Shown piece after piece: positions 17,841-26,238 of a stretch of DNA of 49,657 nt. A program made the position numbers and the translations under genes. Source of the stretch: Verrucomicrobiales bacterium (GTDB lineage Bacteria > Verrucomicrobiota > Verrucomicrobiia > Verrucomicrobiales > DEV007); assembly GCA_021648365.1 (NCBI GenBank), contig JAKISY010000024.1, positions 1 to 49,657 of the forward strand, given 5' to 3'. Within the stretch, counting starts at the first letter, position 1, and every line of letters starts with the position of its first letter. The notes beneath the pieces were generated by a model. The model was not told where the DNA came from, made no database searches, and was given only the letters and a program-made list of their open reading frames with translations.

Positions 17841-17934
17841 GAAAGTTGTTAATAACTGGTCTTCGACTTGGTATAAGTGGGCATAAATCTGAGTTATTAT
17901 CATTTATAAGGGTTTATCATTATTGATTCTCAAC

Positions 17935-17943
17935 TTATTCACA
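17935..17943 (+). promoter_or_regulatory. DnaA box
   Basis: TTATTCACA fits the TTATNCACA consensus in all nine positions. It lies in the AT-rich gap before mnmG. Confidence 0.5.
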
Positions 17944-18252
17944 GCATCTTTATAATAGTAACTTGCTAATAGTAAAAGAGTTACGATATAAACTCACACT
18001 CATTCACCGCTATAATACTATTATTTTATTTTTTAGATAAATAATTCTTCTTATAGATCTGTATTCCTCAAACCTTCCAATTTGTTAAATTTGAATAAAA
18101 TAGGTATATCTTAAAAAGGCAGTTCTTTTTTAACGCTTCAGTTAGAGTTGCAGTCATCTTGTTTGCTAATGGCTGAAAAGCCTGCCGCTAACATTTTATT
18201 CTCAGCTAAATTTTCAAAACAACAAAAACCTATGCTAATTGTATCCAATTAA

Positions 18253-18268
18253 AGTTCCACGTGGAACA
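18253..18268. promoter_or_regulatory. parS: parS centromere-like site
   Basis: AGTTCCACGTGGAACA has a perfect 14-bp palindrome (GTTCCACGTGGAAC) and matches the conserved ParB target TGTTNCACGTGNAACA at all but the first base. It lies about 120 bp before mnmG. No parAB genes are in the window. Confidence 0.88.
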
Positions 18269-18390
18269 CAGAAATGTGGATGATTGAAATGTGGCTTGGT
18301 GACTTGTGATGCAGTTCATTTGAACTAAGGTTCGCATTTTTATCTAACCAGAACCATAACTACTGGATCTGATTTGTACCTACTGAATTG

Positions 18391-20277
18391 ATGTATACCT
18401 ACCCAAAAAAATATGATGTGCTTGTGATAGGAGCCGGTCATTCAGGCATTGAAGCTGCTTTGGCAGCAACACGGCTGGGATGTCAGGTTGCTATGTTGAC
18501 GCAGAATCTTGATACCATCGGTCAGATGTCTTGCAACCCAGCTATTGGAGGTCTAGCAAAAGGGCACATGGTTCGTGAGATAGATGCATTAGGTGGGGAA
18601 ATGGGATTAAATACAGATGCTACAGGGATTCAATTTCGTTTATTGAATAGGAAAAAAGGTCCTAGTGTGAGGGCTCCTAGAGCTCAATGCGACAAAAAAG
18701 CATATCAATTTAGGCTGAAAGCAACTCTAGAAGCTGAGCCTAATCTCGACTTGCACCAAGGAAACGTCGCAGAACTTCTGGTGGAAAATGATCAAATCGT
18801 AGGCATCGAAACCAGTTTAGGAATGCGCTACTCTGCAAAATCGGTTATCATCACTACTGGTACTTTCATGCGAGGACTGCTGCATGTAGGCATGCAAAAT
18901 CAAAAGGGCGGTAGAATGGGGGATGCGATGTCAACTTTGAGTGATAAACTTGCAGACTTAGGCTTTCGTATTGAGAGGATGAAAACCGGGACGCCGTGTA
19001 GAATTAACGGTAGAACGATTGATTTCTCAAAGTGTGAGATTCAGCAAGGAGATGAAGATTGTCCCAAATTTTCCTTCATGGCTGATACCATCAGTAAATC
19101 TAAGAATGATATTTTCACCTTAAACCCCTGGTCAGATAAAATGTTCCACATGGAACAATTACCCTGTTGGATCACTCACACCAACGCTGAAACGCACGAA
19201 GTGATACGTGGGGGACTTGATCAGTCGCCGATGTATTCTGGCATCATTGATGGGGTGGGACCTCGCTATTGTCCTTCTATTGAAGATAAGGTGGTGCGTT
19301 TTGCTGATAAAGATAGGCATCAGTTATTCCTTGAACCTGAAGGCAGACATAGTCACGAATACTATATCAACGGTATTTCTACGAGTTTGCCTTTTGAAGT
19401 GCAGTATGACTTTATCAAAACCATAAACGGGTTGGAGGATGCACAAATACTAAGAGCAGGTTACGCGGTAGAATACGATGCTTGTGATGCCACTCAGCTT
19501 TATAGGACTCTTGAGACCAAGCTGATAGAAGGACTGTATTTTGCGGGTCAAATTAATGGAACAAGCGGCTACGAAGAGGCAGCGGCTCAGGGTTTGATGG
19601 CGGGGGCGAATGCTGCGCTCAAAGTAAAAGGCGAGCCGGAATTCATTCTAGGAAGAGAACAAGCCTATATTGGTGTGATGATTGACGATTTGGTGACTAA
19701 AGGAACCATAGAGCCCTATCGAATGTTCACCAGTCGTGCTGAATACCGCCTGTTATTGCGCCAAGATAACGCAAACTTACGCTTAACTCCAGTAGCAGAT
19801 CAGTTAGGATTAGTGTCAGAAGAGCGAGCAAAAAGAAGCAAACAACAGCAAGAAGAATTGGATCAAGCCAAGAGTTTTGTAGTAAAAACCAAGCTAGAAG
19901 GGGTGACACTTGAGCAATGGCTGAAGCGACAAGATAAAGGTTGGCAACAATTAGAAGAATCTATCAGGGGTAAATACAGTGATAGTATATGGGAAATGGT
20001 TGAGACAGACGTCAAGTATGAGGGTTACATCAAACGACAAGATTTGATGATTTCACGCAGCAAAAAAATGGAAAGCCGCAAGATTTCAGCTAGCATGGAT
20101 TACAGCAAAGTAAGAGGATTGAAAAAAGAAGCGCAACAACGACTAGCAGACATACAGCCAGACACCTTAGGACAGGCTGGCCGGGTTAGTGGAATCACTC
20201 CTGCAGATGTAGCGCTATTGGCAGTATGGCTGGAGAAAAGACATAAAGAGGAAGAAAAAGAAACCACCAAGGACTAA
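18391..20277 (+). CDS. mnmG: tRNA uridine-5-carboxymethylaminomethyl modification enzyme MnmG (GidA)
   Basis: This FAD protein works with MnmE on wobble uridine 34 of several tRNAs. The N-terminal dinucleotide fold is VLVIGAGHSGIEAA. Then come MSCNPAIGGLAKGHMVREIDALGG, the RRK-G-AV-type segment (LNRKKGPSVRAPRAQCDK) and GLYFAGQINGTSGYEEAAAQGL. The C-terminal helical domain for MnmE and tRNA is complete. I prefer the ATG at 18391 over the TTG just before it. Codons for MFHMEQ at 19142-19157 coincide with a second parS-like site. MnmE is not in the window. The gene converges on a minus-strand phosphatase gene. Confidence 0.97.
   Translation: MYTYPKKYDVLVIGAGHSGIEAALAATRLGCQVAMLTQNLDTIGQMSCNPAIGGLAKGHMVREIDALGGEMGLNTDATGIQFRLLNRKKGPSVRAPRAQCDKKAYQFRLKATLEAEPNLDLHQGNVAELLVENDQIVGIETSLGMRYSAKSVIITTGTFMRGLLHVGMQNQKGGRMGDAMSTLSDKLADLGFRIERMKTGTPCRINGRTIDFSKCEIQQGDEDCPKFSFMADTISKSKNDIFTLNPWSDKMFHMEQLPCWITHTNAETHEVIRGGLDQSPMYSGIIDGVGPRYCPSIEDKVVRFADKDRHQLFLEPEGRHSHEYYINGISTSLPFEVQYDFIKTINGLEDAQILRAGYAVEYDACDATQLYRTLETKLIEGLYFAGQINGTSGYEEAAAQGLMAGANAALKVKGEPEFILGREQAYIGVMIDDLVTKGTIEPYRMFTSRAEYRLLLRQDNANLRLTPVADQLGLVSEERAKRSKQQQEELDQAKSFVVKTKLEGVTLEQWLKRQDKGWQQLEESIRGKYSDSIWEMVETDVKYEGYIKRQDLMISRSKKMESRKISASMDYSKVRGLKKEAQQRLADIQPDTLGQAGRVSGITPADVALLAVWLEKRHKEEEKETTKD
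19142..19157. promoter_or_regulatory. parS: Second parS-like site, inside mnmG
   Basis: TGTTCCACATGGAACA matches the ParB consensus apart from one central base (CACATG instead of CACGTG). It lies about 890 bp from the first site and is read as codons for MFHMEQ in MnmG. Confidence 0.6.
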
Positions 20278-20290
20278 TAAAGTCGATATA

Positions 20291-20316
20291 GCTAGGTAAG
20301 ATACGCACTATCTAGC
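20291..20316. terminator. Weak hairpin between convergent mnmG and HAD genes
   Basis: GCTAGGTA pairs with TATCTAGC (one G-U) across a 10-base loop. It lies 14 bp after the mnmG stop. No long T run follows, so its role as a terminator is uncertain. Confidence 0.3.
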
Positions 20317-20321
20317 GCTGT

Positions 20322-20864
20322 TTATAATAGAATTTTCTCAAGCACCTTCTGCAACTCTAAACTATCACTCACCGTAAAATCAGCTTTAACAGCAGGAGAT
20401 TTGTCAGAAAGAAAGCGGATGCAGTGAAGTAAATCGGCATTGTTACCCATCACAATGTCACGATCGGAATCGCCAATCATCAAGCTTTGGTGAAGATCTA
20501 ACTTCAGATCAGAGGCAGCAGCAAACAACATTTGCGGATCAGGTTTAGCTAAATTAATGCAATCTGGGGTTTCAGTGTAAGCGTAGATCGCATCAAAGTG
20601 TGCAGCTTGTGATTTTAATTGAAGCTGCATGTTGTCATGAATGCGGTCTAGATCCTGCATCGACATTAATCCCTTGCCAACGCCACGCTGACTAGTAATC
20701 AATATGATAGGGAAACCCTGTTGTTTGACCCACTTAAGCACAGAGATGATACCAGGAGTGAATGCGAACTCTTGCCAAGATAAAACGTAAGAAGGCCCCG
20801 GAGAGAGGTTGATGACACCATCCCGGTCGAAAAACACACAAGGTCGAAGTTTACTAGCTACCAT
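20322..20864 (-). CDS. HAD-IIIA family phosphatase (GmhB/HisB-N-like)
   Basis: The first HAD motif is FFDRDGVIN at residues 11-19, with nucleophile D13 and acid D15. Motif II is ILITSQRG, and motif III/IV is KPDP then IGDSDRDIVMG. This matches histidinol-phosphate and heptose-1,7-bisphosphate phosphatases. However, the zinc-binding Cys/His cluster of GmhB (C-x-H ... C-x-C) is missing; the region reads TETPDCINLAKPDP. The substrate is therefore open. It starts 9 bp after ribD and is probably co-transcribed with it, so a phosphatase step in riboflavin synthesis (5-amino-6-ribitylamino-uracil phosphate) is an attractive inference, not a fact. Confidence 0.8.
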   Translation of the reverse strand: MVASKLRPCVFFDRDGVINLSPGPSYVLSWQEFAFTPGIISVLKWVKQQGFPIILITSQRGVGKGLMSMQDLDRIHDNMQLQLKSQAAHFDAIYAYTETPDCINLAKPDPQMLFAAASDLKLDLHQSLMIGDSDRDIVMGNNADLLHCIRFLSDKSPAVKADFTVSDSLELQKVLEKILL

Positions 20865-20873
20865 AGTGAAAAA

Positions 20874-21902
20874 TTAAGGTTCATGGATCAGGCCACTGAG
20901 TCGGATGTCATCGCCAAACCTTTTTGATTGTATGTGCTTGAGCCTACGAGAAAGACTATGGGATTGAACAGCCTGAGTAGGCCCACCTCCAATAATAGGG
21001 GCATAATACAAAATGAGTTCATCCACTAGGTCATTTTTTAAGGCATTAGCCAATAATTTACCCCCAGATTCCATCAAAACCGAATGAATATTCCGTTTTG
21101 TAAGTGACTTTAGTATTTGTCTTAAAGACTTATTGTGAAAAATAAGTGTTCGATCACTGTATTGATCTGTAAAAACGTGGCTATTGTTGGGTAAATCACC
21201 ACTACGTGTGCTTATAATGCGCCAAGGCTGCAGACGATCAGACTGGGCGTAGCGTCCACGTAGGGTAAGCCGTGGGTTATCCGCGCGTAAGGTATTGCCA
21301 CCAATGAGGATAGCATCTACTTGAGAACGCAATACTTGAACATCGTTAAGAGCTTCAGTTCCAGTGATCCAAGGTCCCATACCATTGGGTAAAGTAGTGC
21401 AGCCATCCAGTGTCATAGCCGATTTGGCGATCAACCAAGGCAACTCTTTGGTGATAGTTTTAGTAAAAAAACGAATCAGAAGTGCGCAGTCATATTCTAA
21501 AACACCTGTAGTTACGTCGATGCCCTTATTAAGAAGCAAAGATTTAGCACGACCTCGATGCTTTGGATTAGGATCGCAGCATCCATAAACTACACGTGAG
21601 AATTGATATTGGACTAGGCTATCAGTGCAGGCGGGAGTTTTCCCACAAGTAGAGCAGGGCTCAAGTGTGACAAATATGGTGGCGTTGATGAGCTTTTTTA
21701 CAGAATTCTTTTTTAAGCAGTTTTCAATAGCATCGATCTCGGCATGATTTGCCCCTGCACGGTGATGATAACCTTTAGCTAAAATAACGCCTTCAGAAGA
21801 TACGATCACAGCACCGACAGGTGGGTTAGGACTCGTTAGACCTAAGCCCTTTTTTGCCTGCTTGAGAGCAAGCTTCATAAAATGTTCGTCGCTATGAGTC
21901 AA
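20874..21902 (-). CDS. ribD: Bifunctional pyrimidine deaminase/reductase RibD
   Basis: It catalyses deamination then side-chain reduction of the riboflavin intermediate. The deaminase domain has H53-A-E55 (NHAEIDAI) and the zinc Cys in EPCSTCGKTPAC (C83 and C92). The reductase half starts near residue 150 with LPWLIAKSAMTLDG, then GGNTLRADNPRLTLR and VLMESGGKLLANAL. At 342 residues it is near family length. Other rib genes are not in the window. An HAD phosphatase follows closely. Confidence 0.93.
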   Translation of the reverse strand: MTHSDEHFMKLALKQAKKGLGLTSPNPPVGAVIVSSEGVILAKGYHHRAGANHAEIDAIENCLKKNSVKKLINATIFVTLEPCSTCGKTPACTDSLVQYQFSRVVYGCCDPNPKHRGRAKSLLLNKGIDVTTGVLEYDCALLIRFFTKTITKELPWLIAKSAMTLDGCTTLPNGMGPWITGTEALNDVQVLRSQVDAILIGGNTLRADNPRLTLRGRYAQSDRLQPWRIISTRSGDLPNNSHVFTDQYSDRTLIFHNKSLRQILKSLTKRNIHSVLMESGGKLLANALKNDLVDELILYYAPIIGGGPTQAVQSHSLSRRLKHIQSKRFGDDIRLSGLIHEP

Positions 21903-22392
21903 AATAATCTAAAAAATCCAATTGAAACATAATAAACGGCTTTGTCACAAAAACCAGTAAGATTGAAAACTAGAAAATGAACTTAAAGAGTAATACCCTA
22001 CAGAGAACAGACAAATAAGGCTATTTTTTGATGGATAAATATTCTATAAGTAACTTATAATGAAAGAATTACATGTGTTTTGAAAAAGATGATTTATTTC
22101 TATAAAAACAAAGGATAACACAAAAAAACAGCGATATATGGCTTAACATTAAAAGAATAAATAAGCACAAAAAAGTTAGTAATTGAGCAAAGTAGCAAGA
22201 CAGGATTAGCATTAATCATTGATCCATATCCAAATAAATGGACTCACTAAAAGCATAGTCAGATGAATTTAGAAACAGTTGGAGTAAATAATGGAACAAA
22301 TTCAAAAAAACAGCGTATTTATAAACACTATTCAATTTAACACTGGACATTTGAACAGTTTTTGATAAAGTTGTAAAAAACAAACAAGAAAC
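21903..22392. other. AT-rich intergenic region upstream of recA
   Basis: No gene is supported here; a 61-codon minus-strand frame (22216-22401) overlaps the recA start and is rejected. The recA end carries a LexA-like sequence at 22344-22357. The remainder is A-rich with no clear hairpins. Confidence 0.6.
22344..22357. promoter_or_regulatory. Candidate LexA (SOS) box upstream of recA
   Basis: TGGACATTTGAACA agrees at 8 of 10 defined positions with TGTTC-N4-GAACA, the verrucomicrobial LexA motif as I recall it from published work. It ends 35 bp before the recA ATG, a reasonable operator position. No lexA gene is in the window. Confidence 0.4.
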
Positions 22393-23601
22393 ATGCCACA
22401 ATTAGTATCAAACAACTCGACAGAGGATTCAAAAAAAGCAAAGCTCAATAGTAGAGCAACGAGTCCCAGTAAAAGCTCAACAGCATCGGTAAGATCTGGG
22501 GAAACAGTGAAAAACGAAAAAAGCGACCTTAAGAAAATGGCAAATAACGAGAAAAAAGAAAATAAAGCGAAACCACCAGTGTCAGCGGAAAAAAACCGTT
22601 TAGTGGCTGCACGTGCAAAAAATTTAGACTTAGCGATTTCACAAATCCAAAAAGATTTTGGTGACGGAGCCATCATGCGCCTGGGTGAACACAGGCGGGT
22701 GGATGTGGATGTGATTCCTACTGGAAATGTACTCATAGATAGAGCTTTGGGAGTCGGTGGTTTCCCAAGAGGTCGCATCATTGAAGTTTATGGACCTGAA
22801 TCTTCTGGTAAAACGACTTTGTGTCTAACGGTGATTGCGCAAGCTCAGAAAATGGGAGGTCTAGCAGGATTTGTCGATGTTGAGCATGCGTTGGATCCAC
22901 AATACTCCAAACGTTTGGGCGTGAACCTTGATGAACTGTTGGTGTCCCAACCAAGTTCAGGAGAAGAAGCTTTGCGTATTGTGGAAACCTTAGTTCGCTC
23001 GAATGCTTTAGATGTGATCGTCCTAGATTCAGTCGCAGCACTGGTGACTAAACAGGAGCTGGATGGAGAAATCGGTGATACCACAGTCGGAGCTCAAGCT
23101 CGCTTGATGAGTGCGGCGATGCGAAAACTCACATCCTTGATAGCTAAAGCTAGAACAACGGTGATTTTTACTAATCAGATTCGTGAAAAAATCGGTGTGA
23201 TGTTTGGTAATCCAGAAACGACACCAGGGGGACGTGCTCTCAAATTTTATAGCAGTGTGCGTTGCGATATTCGTCGCATTGGTGCTATTAAAGCTTCGGA
23301 CGGCACGATGATTGGCAATCGCACTCGTGTAAAGGTGGTGAAAAACAAAGTAGCACCTCCTTATGGAGAAGCTGAGTTCGACATTATGTTTAATGAAGGT
23401 ATTTCAGCTGTGGGTTCTTTGTTAGATCTTGCAATCGAACATGACATTCTGCAGAAACGCGGTTCATGGTTCAGTTATAAAGGAACGCAATTAGCACAAG
23501 GGCGTGATGCTGCTAAAGAAGCACTCAAAGCTGATGAGATCATGTATAGCGAAGTCGAAGAAGCCGTGAAAGCTAAAATGGATGGTCTAGAAGAAGATTA
23601 A
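22393..23601 (+). CDS. recA: Recombinase RecA with an N-terminal extension
   Basis: It forms filaments on single-stranded DNA for strand exchange and SOS induction. Walker A GPESSGKTT is at about residues 134-142; further marks are FVDVEHALDP, VIVLDSVAALV, and FTNQIREKIGVMFGNPETTPGG of the L2 and tail region. The 402 residues exceed the usual 340-350 because of about 65 N-terminal residues rich in Ser, Lys and Glu before EKNRLVAARAKNLDLAI. An in-frame ATG at 22537 (MANNEKKENK) would give about 354 residues and may be the true start. I kept the longer frame because it is uninterrupted and low-complexity extensions are known in this protein. Confidence 0.95.
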   Translation: MPQLVSNNSTEDSKKAKLNSRATSPSKSSTASVRSGETVKNEKSDLKKMANNEKKENKAKPPVSAEKNRLVAARAKNLDLAISQIQKDFGDGAIMRLGEHRRVDVDVIPTGNVLIDRALGVGGFPRGRIIEVYGPESSGKTTLCLTVIAQAQKMGGLAGFVDVEHALDPQYSKRLGVNLDELLVSQPSSGEEALRIVETLVRSNALDVIVLDSVAALVTKQELDGEIGDTTVGAQARLMSAAMRKLTSLIAKARTTVIFTNQIREKIGVMFGNPETTPGGRALKFYSSVRCDIRRIGAIKASDGTMIGNRTRVKVVKNKVAPPYGEAEFDIMFNEGISAVGSLLDLAIEHDILQKRGSWFSYKGTQLAQGRDAAKEALKADEIMYSEVEEAVKAKMDGLEED

Positions 23602-23641
23602 GTAGTAGATCCCACGATTAATAGAACACACACGTATAAAG

Positions 23642-23893
23642 ATGATCACAACAGATACCTACATCAGCTCATTCAAACAAGTTAATCAAGTTGATAAGCC
23701 AACAAGTATAGCTATAAAATTAGAAAAACGGACTCTTTGTTTTTTTCTTTTGGTAGCCCCATTGTCAGTTATGATGGGGTGGTCAGTGGTAGCGTATTTT
23801 TTAACGGGTGATTGGTCGTGGCAACTACCGCTGGGATTATTGTTATCATTAATAGGATCTATGTTAGGATTGTTGAGCACATTGATAAAATAG
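23642..23893 (+). CDS. Small two-helix membrane protein of unknown function (83 aa)
   Basis: A polar N-terminal 30 residues are followed by two hydrophobic segments, about 31-53 (LCFFLLVAPLSVMMGWSVVAYFL) and 60-81. It lies 40 bp after recA on the same strand and may be expressed with it. I do not recognise a family. It is short, so a search for conserved homologues is needed to be sure that it is a real gene. Confidence 0.5.
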   Translation: MITTDTYISSFKQVNQVDKPTSIAIKLEKRTLCFFLLVAPLSVMMGWSVVAYFLTGDWSWQLPLGLLLSLIGSMLGLLSTLIK

Positions 23894-23967
23894 TGAACAC
23901 GATGGCTTCTGTGTTTTAAAAACTTGTGCTGATTGCTTGATTGAGGTTTGCGACTAAGTTGTGAAAT

Positions 23968-24870
23968 ATGAACGTTCACCATTTAGAATTATTTTATTAC
24001 GTAGCAAAATACGAAGGTATCACACCTGCAGTGCGGCGCATGCCGTATGGGATTCAGCAGCCAGCGGTGAGTGGTCAGATGCTTAACCTCGAACGATCTT
24101 TAGGCACCACACTTTTTCAAAGAAGACCCTTTGCGCTGACTCCTGCTGGAGAAGAAATGTATGCCTTCGTATATCCGTTTTTCTCAAGAATGGAAGAAAT
24201 GCGTGGTCGTATATGTGGTGAAGCACAGCACCATTTACGACTGGCAGCACCTACCACCGTTTTGACTCAACATTTACCAGGGATTCTCGGACTGTTACGC
24301 AATGAGTTTCAAGATCTACGCTTAACATTAAAAGAACTACCAGCTCCAGGTGCAGAGTCAGCGCTTTTAAAACACGAAGTGGATGTAGCTGTGACCCTAT
24401 GTGATGAAAAAACATCACCTTCTGTTGAAGTTGAAAAATTAATAGACTTGCCATTGATTTTATTAGTAAAAAAGGGGGGCGCTAACAAAAATTTCGAGCA
24501 ATTGATACAAAAGGCCCAGCAAGGGAATTATAGAATTAATGAAGCTTTGGTATCCTTATTGCCGGGAGAAACTGTAGCAAAATTGTTTCAACAAGGTCTG
24601 GCGAAAAAAAATATCGTTTGGCATCCGAGTGTAGAGGTATCTACCTTAGAATTAGTTTTATCGTATGTACAACAAGGTTTTGGTTACGGTTTGTCGGTGG
24701 CTATGCCACAAGCGGTTTTGCCAAAAGGCATTATCAGTATCAAATTGAAGGATATTCCCTCTTTAGAGATCGGTTTGATGTATAAAGGGAAACTTGAGCC
24801 TGTGGCATTAAGGTTCATTGAAATCGTTAAAGATTATGCTCAGAAAATGCTGAAGAGCCAAAATTTCTAA
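23968..24870 (+). CDS. LysR-family transcriptional regulator
   Basis: The N-terminal helix-turn-helix covers about residues 1-60: HHLELFYYVAKYEGITPAVRRM, then QPAVSGQMLNLERSLGTTLFQRRPFALTPAGEE, typical of LysR. The remaining 240 residues fit the periplasmic-binding-like effector domain, with LRLAAPTTVL and GFGYGLSV. The helix-turn-helix departs from the norm, with RRMPYGIQQPAVSGQ in place of the usual S-AA--L--SQPA-S. The effector and targets are unknown. No divergent metabolic operon accompanies it, so its regulon cannot be guessed. Confidence 0.88.
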   Translation: MNVHHLELFYYVAKYEGITPAVRRMPYGIQQPAVSGQMLNLERSLGTTLFQRRPFALTPAGEEMYAFVYPFFSRMEEMRGRICGEAQHHLRLAAPTTVLTQHLPGILGLLRNEFQDLRLTLKELPAPGAESALLKHEVDVAVTLCDEKTSPSVEVEKLIDLPLILLVKKGGANKNFEQLIQKAQQGNYRINEALVSLLPGETVAKLFQQGLAKKNIVWHPSVEVSTLELVLSYVQQGFGYGLSVAMPQAVLPKGIISIKLKDIPSLEIGLMYKGKLEPVALRFIEIVKDYAQKMLKSQNF

Positions 24871-24915
24871 GAATTAGCGCTTATAGAAATACTCAGGCAT
24901 AGTAAAAGCAAAGCG

Positions 24916-25569
24916 ATGATAAAAGGCTGTATATTTGACTTCGATGGTTTGATTTTAGAAACGGAATACCCGTTGTATCAAGCTTGGTGCGAGTGTTATG
25001 AATACCATGGAGAAAAGCTAGGATTAGAGCAGTATGCGGCTTGTGTGGGTAGTGATGAAAATGCTTTTGATCCTGTAAAAGAACTCAATTCACGTTTAAG
25101 CAAGCAGGTTGATTGGGATTATTGGCATGCTAAAAGGCTTAATGATACTCAGACGGTATTGAAAGAACAGGGTCTAATGTCCGGCGTGATAGATTGTTTA
25201 GAAGAGGCTGAATTTTTACAGCTGCCATGTACAGTGGCTTCGAGTTCCCCAAGAAACTGGGTGGACCCGCATTTGCGTCGATTAGAAATAGAACATTATT
25301 TTTGCGGCACCCATTGTTTAGAAGATGTAAAAAAACCCAAACCTTCACCGGAATTATTTTTACTAGCGGCTGCTAGTATGGGCTTAGAAACGGGTGAGGT
25401 AGTGGTTTTTGAAGATTCACTGAATGGTTTGCTTGCAGCTCAGGAAGCTGGCATGAAGTGTGTGGTGGTTCCGAGTCCAGTCACACTGCATTTAGATTTT
25501 TCGGAAGCTACACTGGTAGTCAACTCATTGTCTGAAATAACCCTAGAACGCTTGTTGCTAGAATTGTAA
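24916..25569 (+). CDS. HAD-superfamily hydrolase, beta-phosphoglucomutase-like
   Basis: Motif I is FDFDGLILETE (D8, D10) with the subfamily's D-G-L/V start. An alpha-helical cap follows (residues 15-85), then motif II VASSSPRNW, motif III KKPKPSPELF and motif IV FEDSLNGLLAAQEAG. This layout fits beta-phosphoglucomutase and related sugar-phosphate phosphatases such as YniC or Gph. The 217 residues are normal. The substrate is not predictable. It starts 45 bp after the LysR gene and may be co-transcribed with it. Confidence 0.88.
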   Translation: MIKGCIFDFDGLILETEYPLYQAWCECYEYHGEKLGLEQYAACVGSDENAFDPVKELNSRLSKQVDWDYWHAKRLNDTQTVLKEQGLMSGVIDCLEEAEFLQLPCTVASSSPRNWVDPHLRRLEIEHYFCGTHCLEDVKKPKPSPELFLLAAASMGLETGEVVVFEDSLNGLLAAQEAGMKCVVVPSPVTLHLDFSEATLVVNSLSEITLERLLLEL

Positions 25570-25682
25570 TCATTTGATTTCTGAAATGTTTTAAGAACAG
25601 CTGGAGTAAATAGTTAGAAGGTTATGAACTCGTGGGGGAATCAGCTTAACCGAATTACTGGAACAATTTTTAAATATAAGAA

Positions 25683-25767
25683 TTAAACCACTGATGGGCA
25701 CTGATAAGCACTGATGTCTGATATTGTACGATCTTTTTTTCTTAAATCACTGAAAATCAGTGGTTAA
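25683..25767. repeat. CACTGAT-type palindromic repeat R3, copy 1
   Basis: TTAAACCACTGAT (25683-25695) and ATCAGTGGTTAA (25756-25767) form an inverted repeat with further CACTGAT copies between them. It is a typical dispersed non-coding element and overlaps no gene. A second copy is at 26020-26137. Confidence 0.7.
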
Positions 25768-25880
25768 AATATTGCTATTAGGAGTGGTTAGAAAATAGAA
25801 ATTTAAGTTTACTATGTGCCAGGCAATATGATTTGCGTAACAATTTAGCTATGATATCTCAAGGTTGGTATTGGATTCAA

Positions 25881-25911
25881 TGCGGTAAAAAAGCGGCGTC
25901 GAGCTACCGCA
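25881..25911. repeat. REP-like short palindrome with GCGGCGTCGAGC core
   Basis: TGCGGTA and TACCGCA arms flank a core containing GCGGCGTCGAGC. The core resembles short GC-rich repeats that I associate with Verrucomicrobia. Only one copy is visible in this window. Confidence 0.4.
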
Positions 25912-26019
25912 CAGCAAATATTAGACGGGTGTTTATTTAGCTATCAGAGCTATATGGCACTTAGTTAAGCTACTCTGTCGTTTTTCTACTTTGCTTCACC
26001 CCAATCCCCAAAAACATTT

Positions 26020-26137
26020 TAACCACAGCCGCACATAGTAAGACAGCCGGAGGCAATTGGCACTGATAAACACTGATACTCATTTTTTAATGTCTTAGCA
26101 TTTCTTTCTTACATTATCAGTGGTTATCAGTGGTTAA
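26020..26137. repeat. CACTGAT-type palindromic repeat R3, copy 2
   Basis: TAACCAC starts the element; GTTATCAGTGGTTAA ends it, with CACTGATAAACACTGAT between. The element differs from copy 1 by an inserted stretch of about 34 bases rich in G and C. The surrounding 25570-26238 gap holds no gene that I can support. It also has a repeated GAGCTATATGG (near 25948 and 26200). Confidence 0.65.
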
Positions 26138-26238
26138 ATTCTTCGACTTCAAAAAGTATCGAGCAGTGGAGAAGCCCTATTAACTAAGTGTCATTGTTAT
26201 CTGAGCTATATGGGTAAGTTGGCTCTGGGAGACTGGTA

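Larger units (their letters stand above)
17841..18390. other. oriC: Candidate replication origin region (AT-rich gap with a DnaA box and a parS site)
   Basis: This gene-free stretch of about 550 bp between rnc and mnmG is very AT-rich, with an A/T run at about 18009-18055 that could be the unwinding element. It has one perfect TTATNCACA box (TTATTCACA, 17935-17943), a one-mismatch box on the other strand (TGTGGATGA, 18275-18283) and a parS site. Hand-counted skew changes sign near here. Only one perfect box is visible, so this is a candidate, not a proof. The dnaA-dnaN gap and the dnaA upstream gap are weaker alternatives. Confidence 0.45.

Noticed and set aside
18313..18326. AGTTCATTTGAACT as a LexA box for mnmG
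   Set aside because: The core matches GTTC-N4-GAAC, but the outer bases do not, and mnmG is not a known SOS gene; it may be a chance palindrome in an AT-rich gap.
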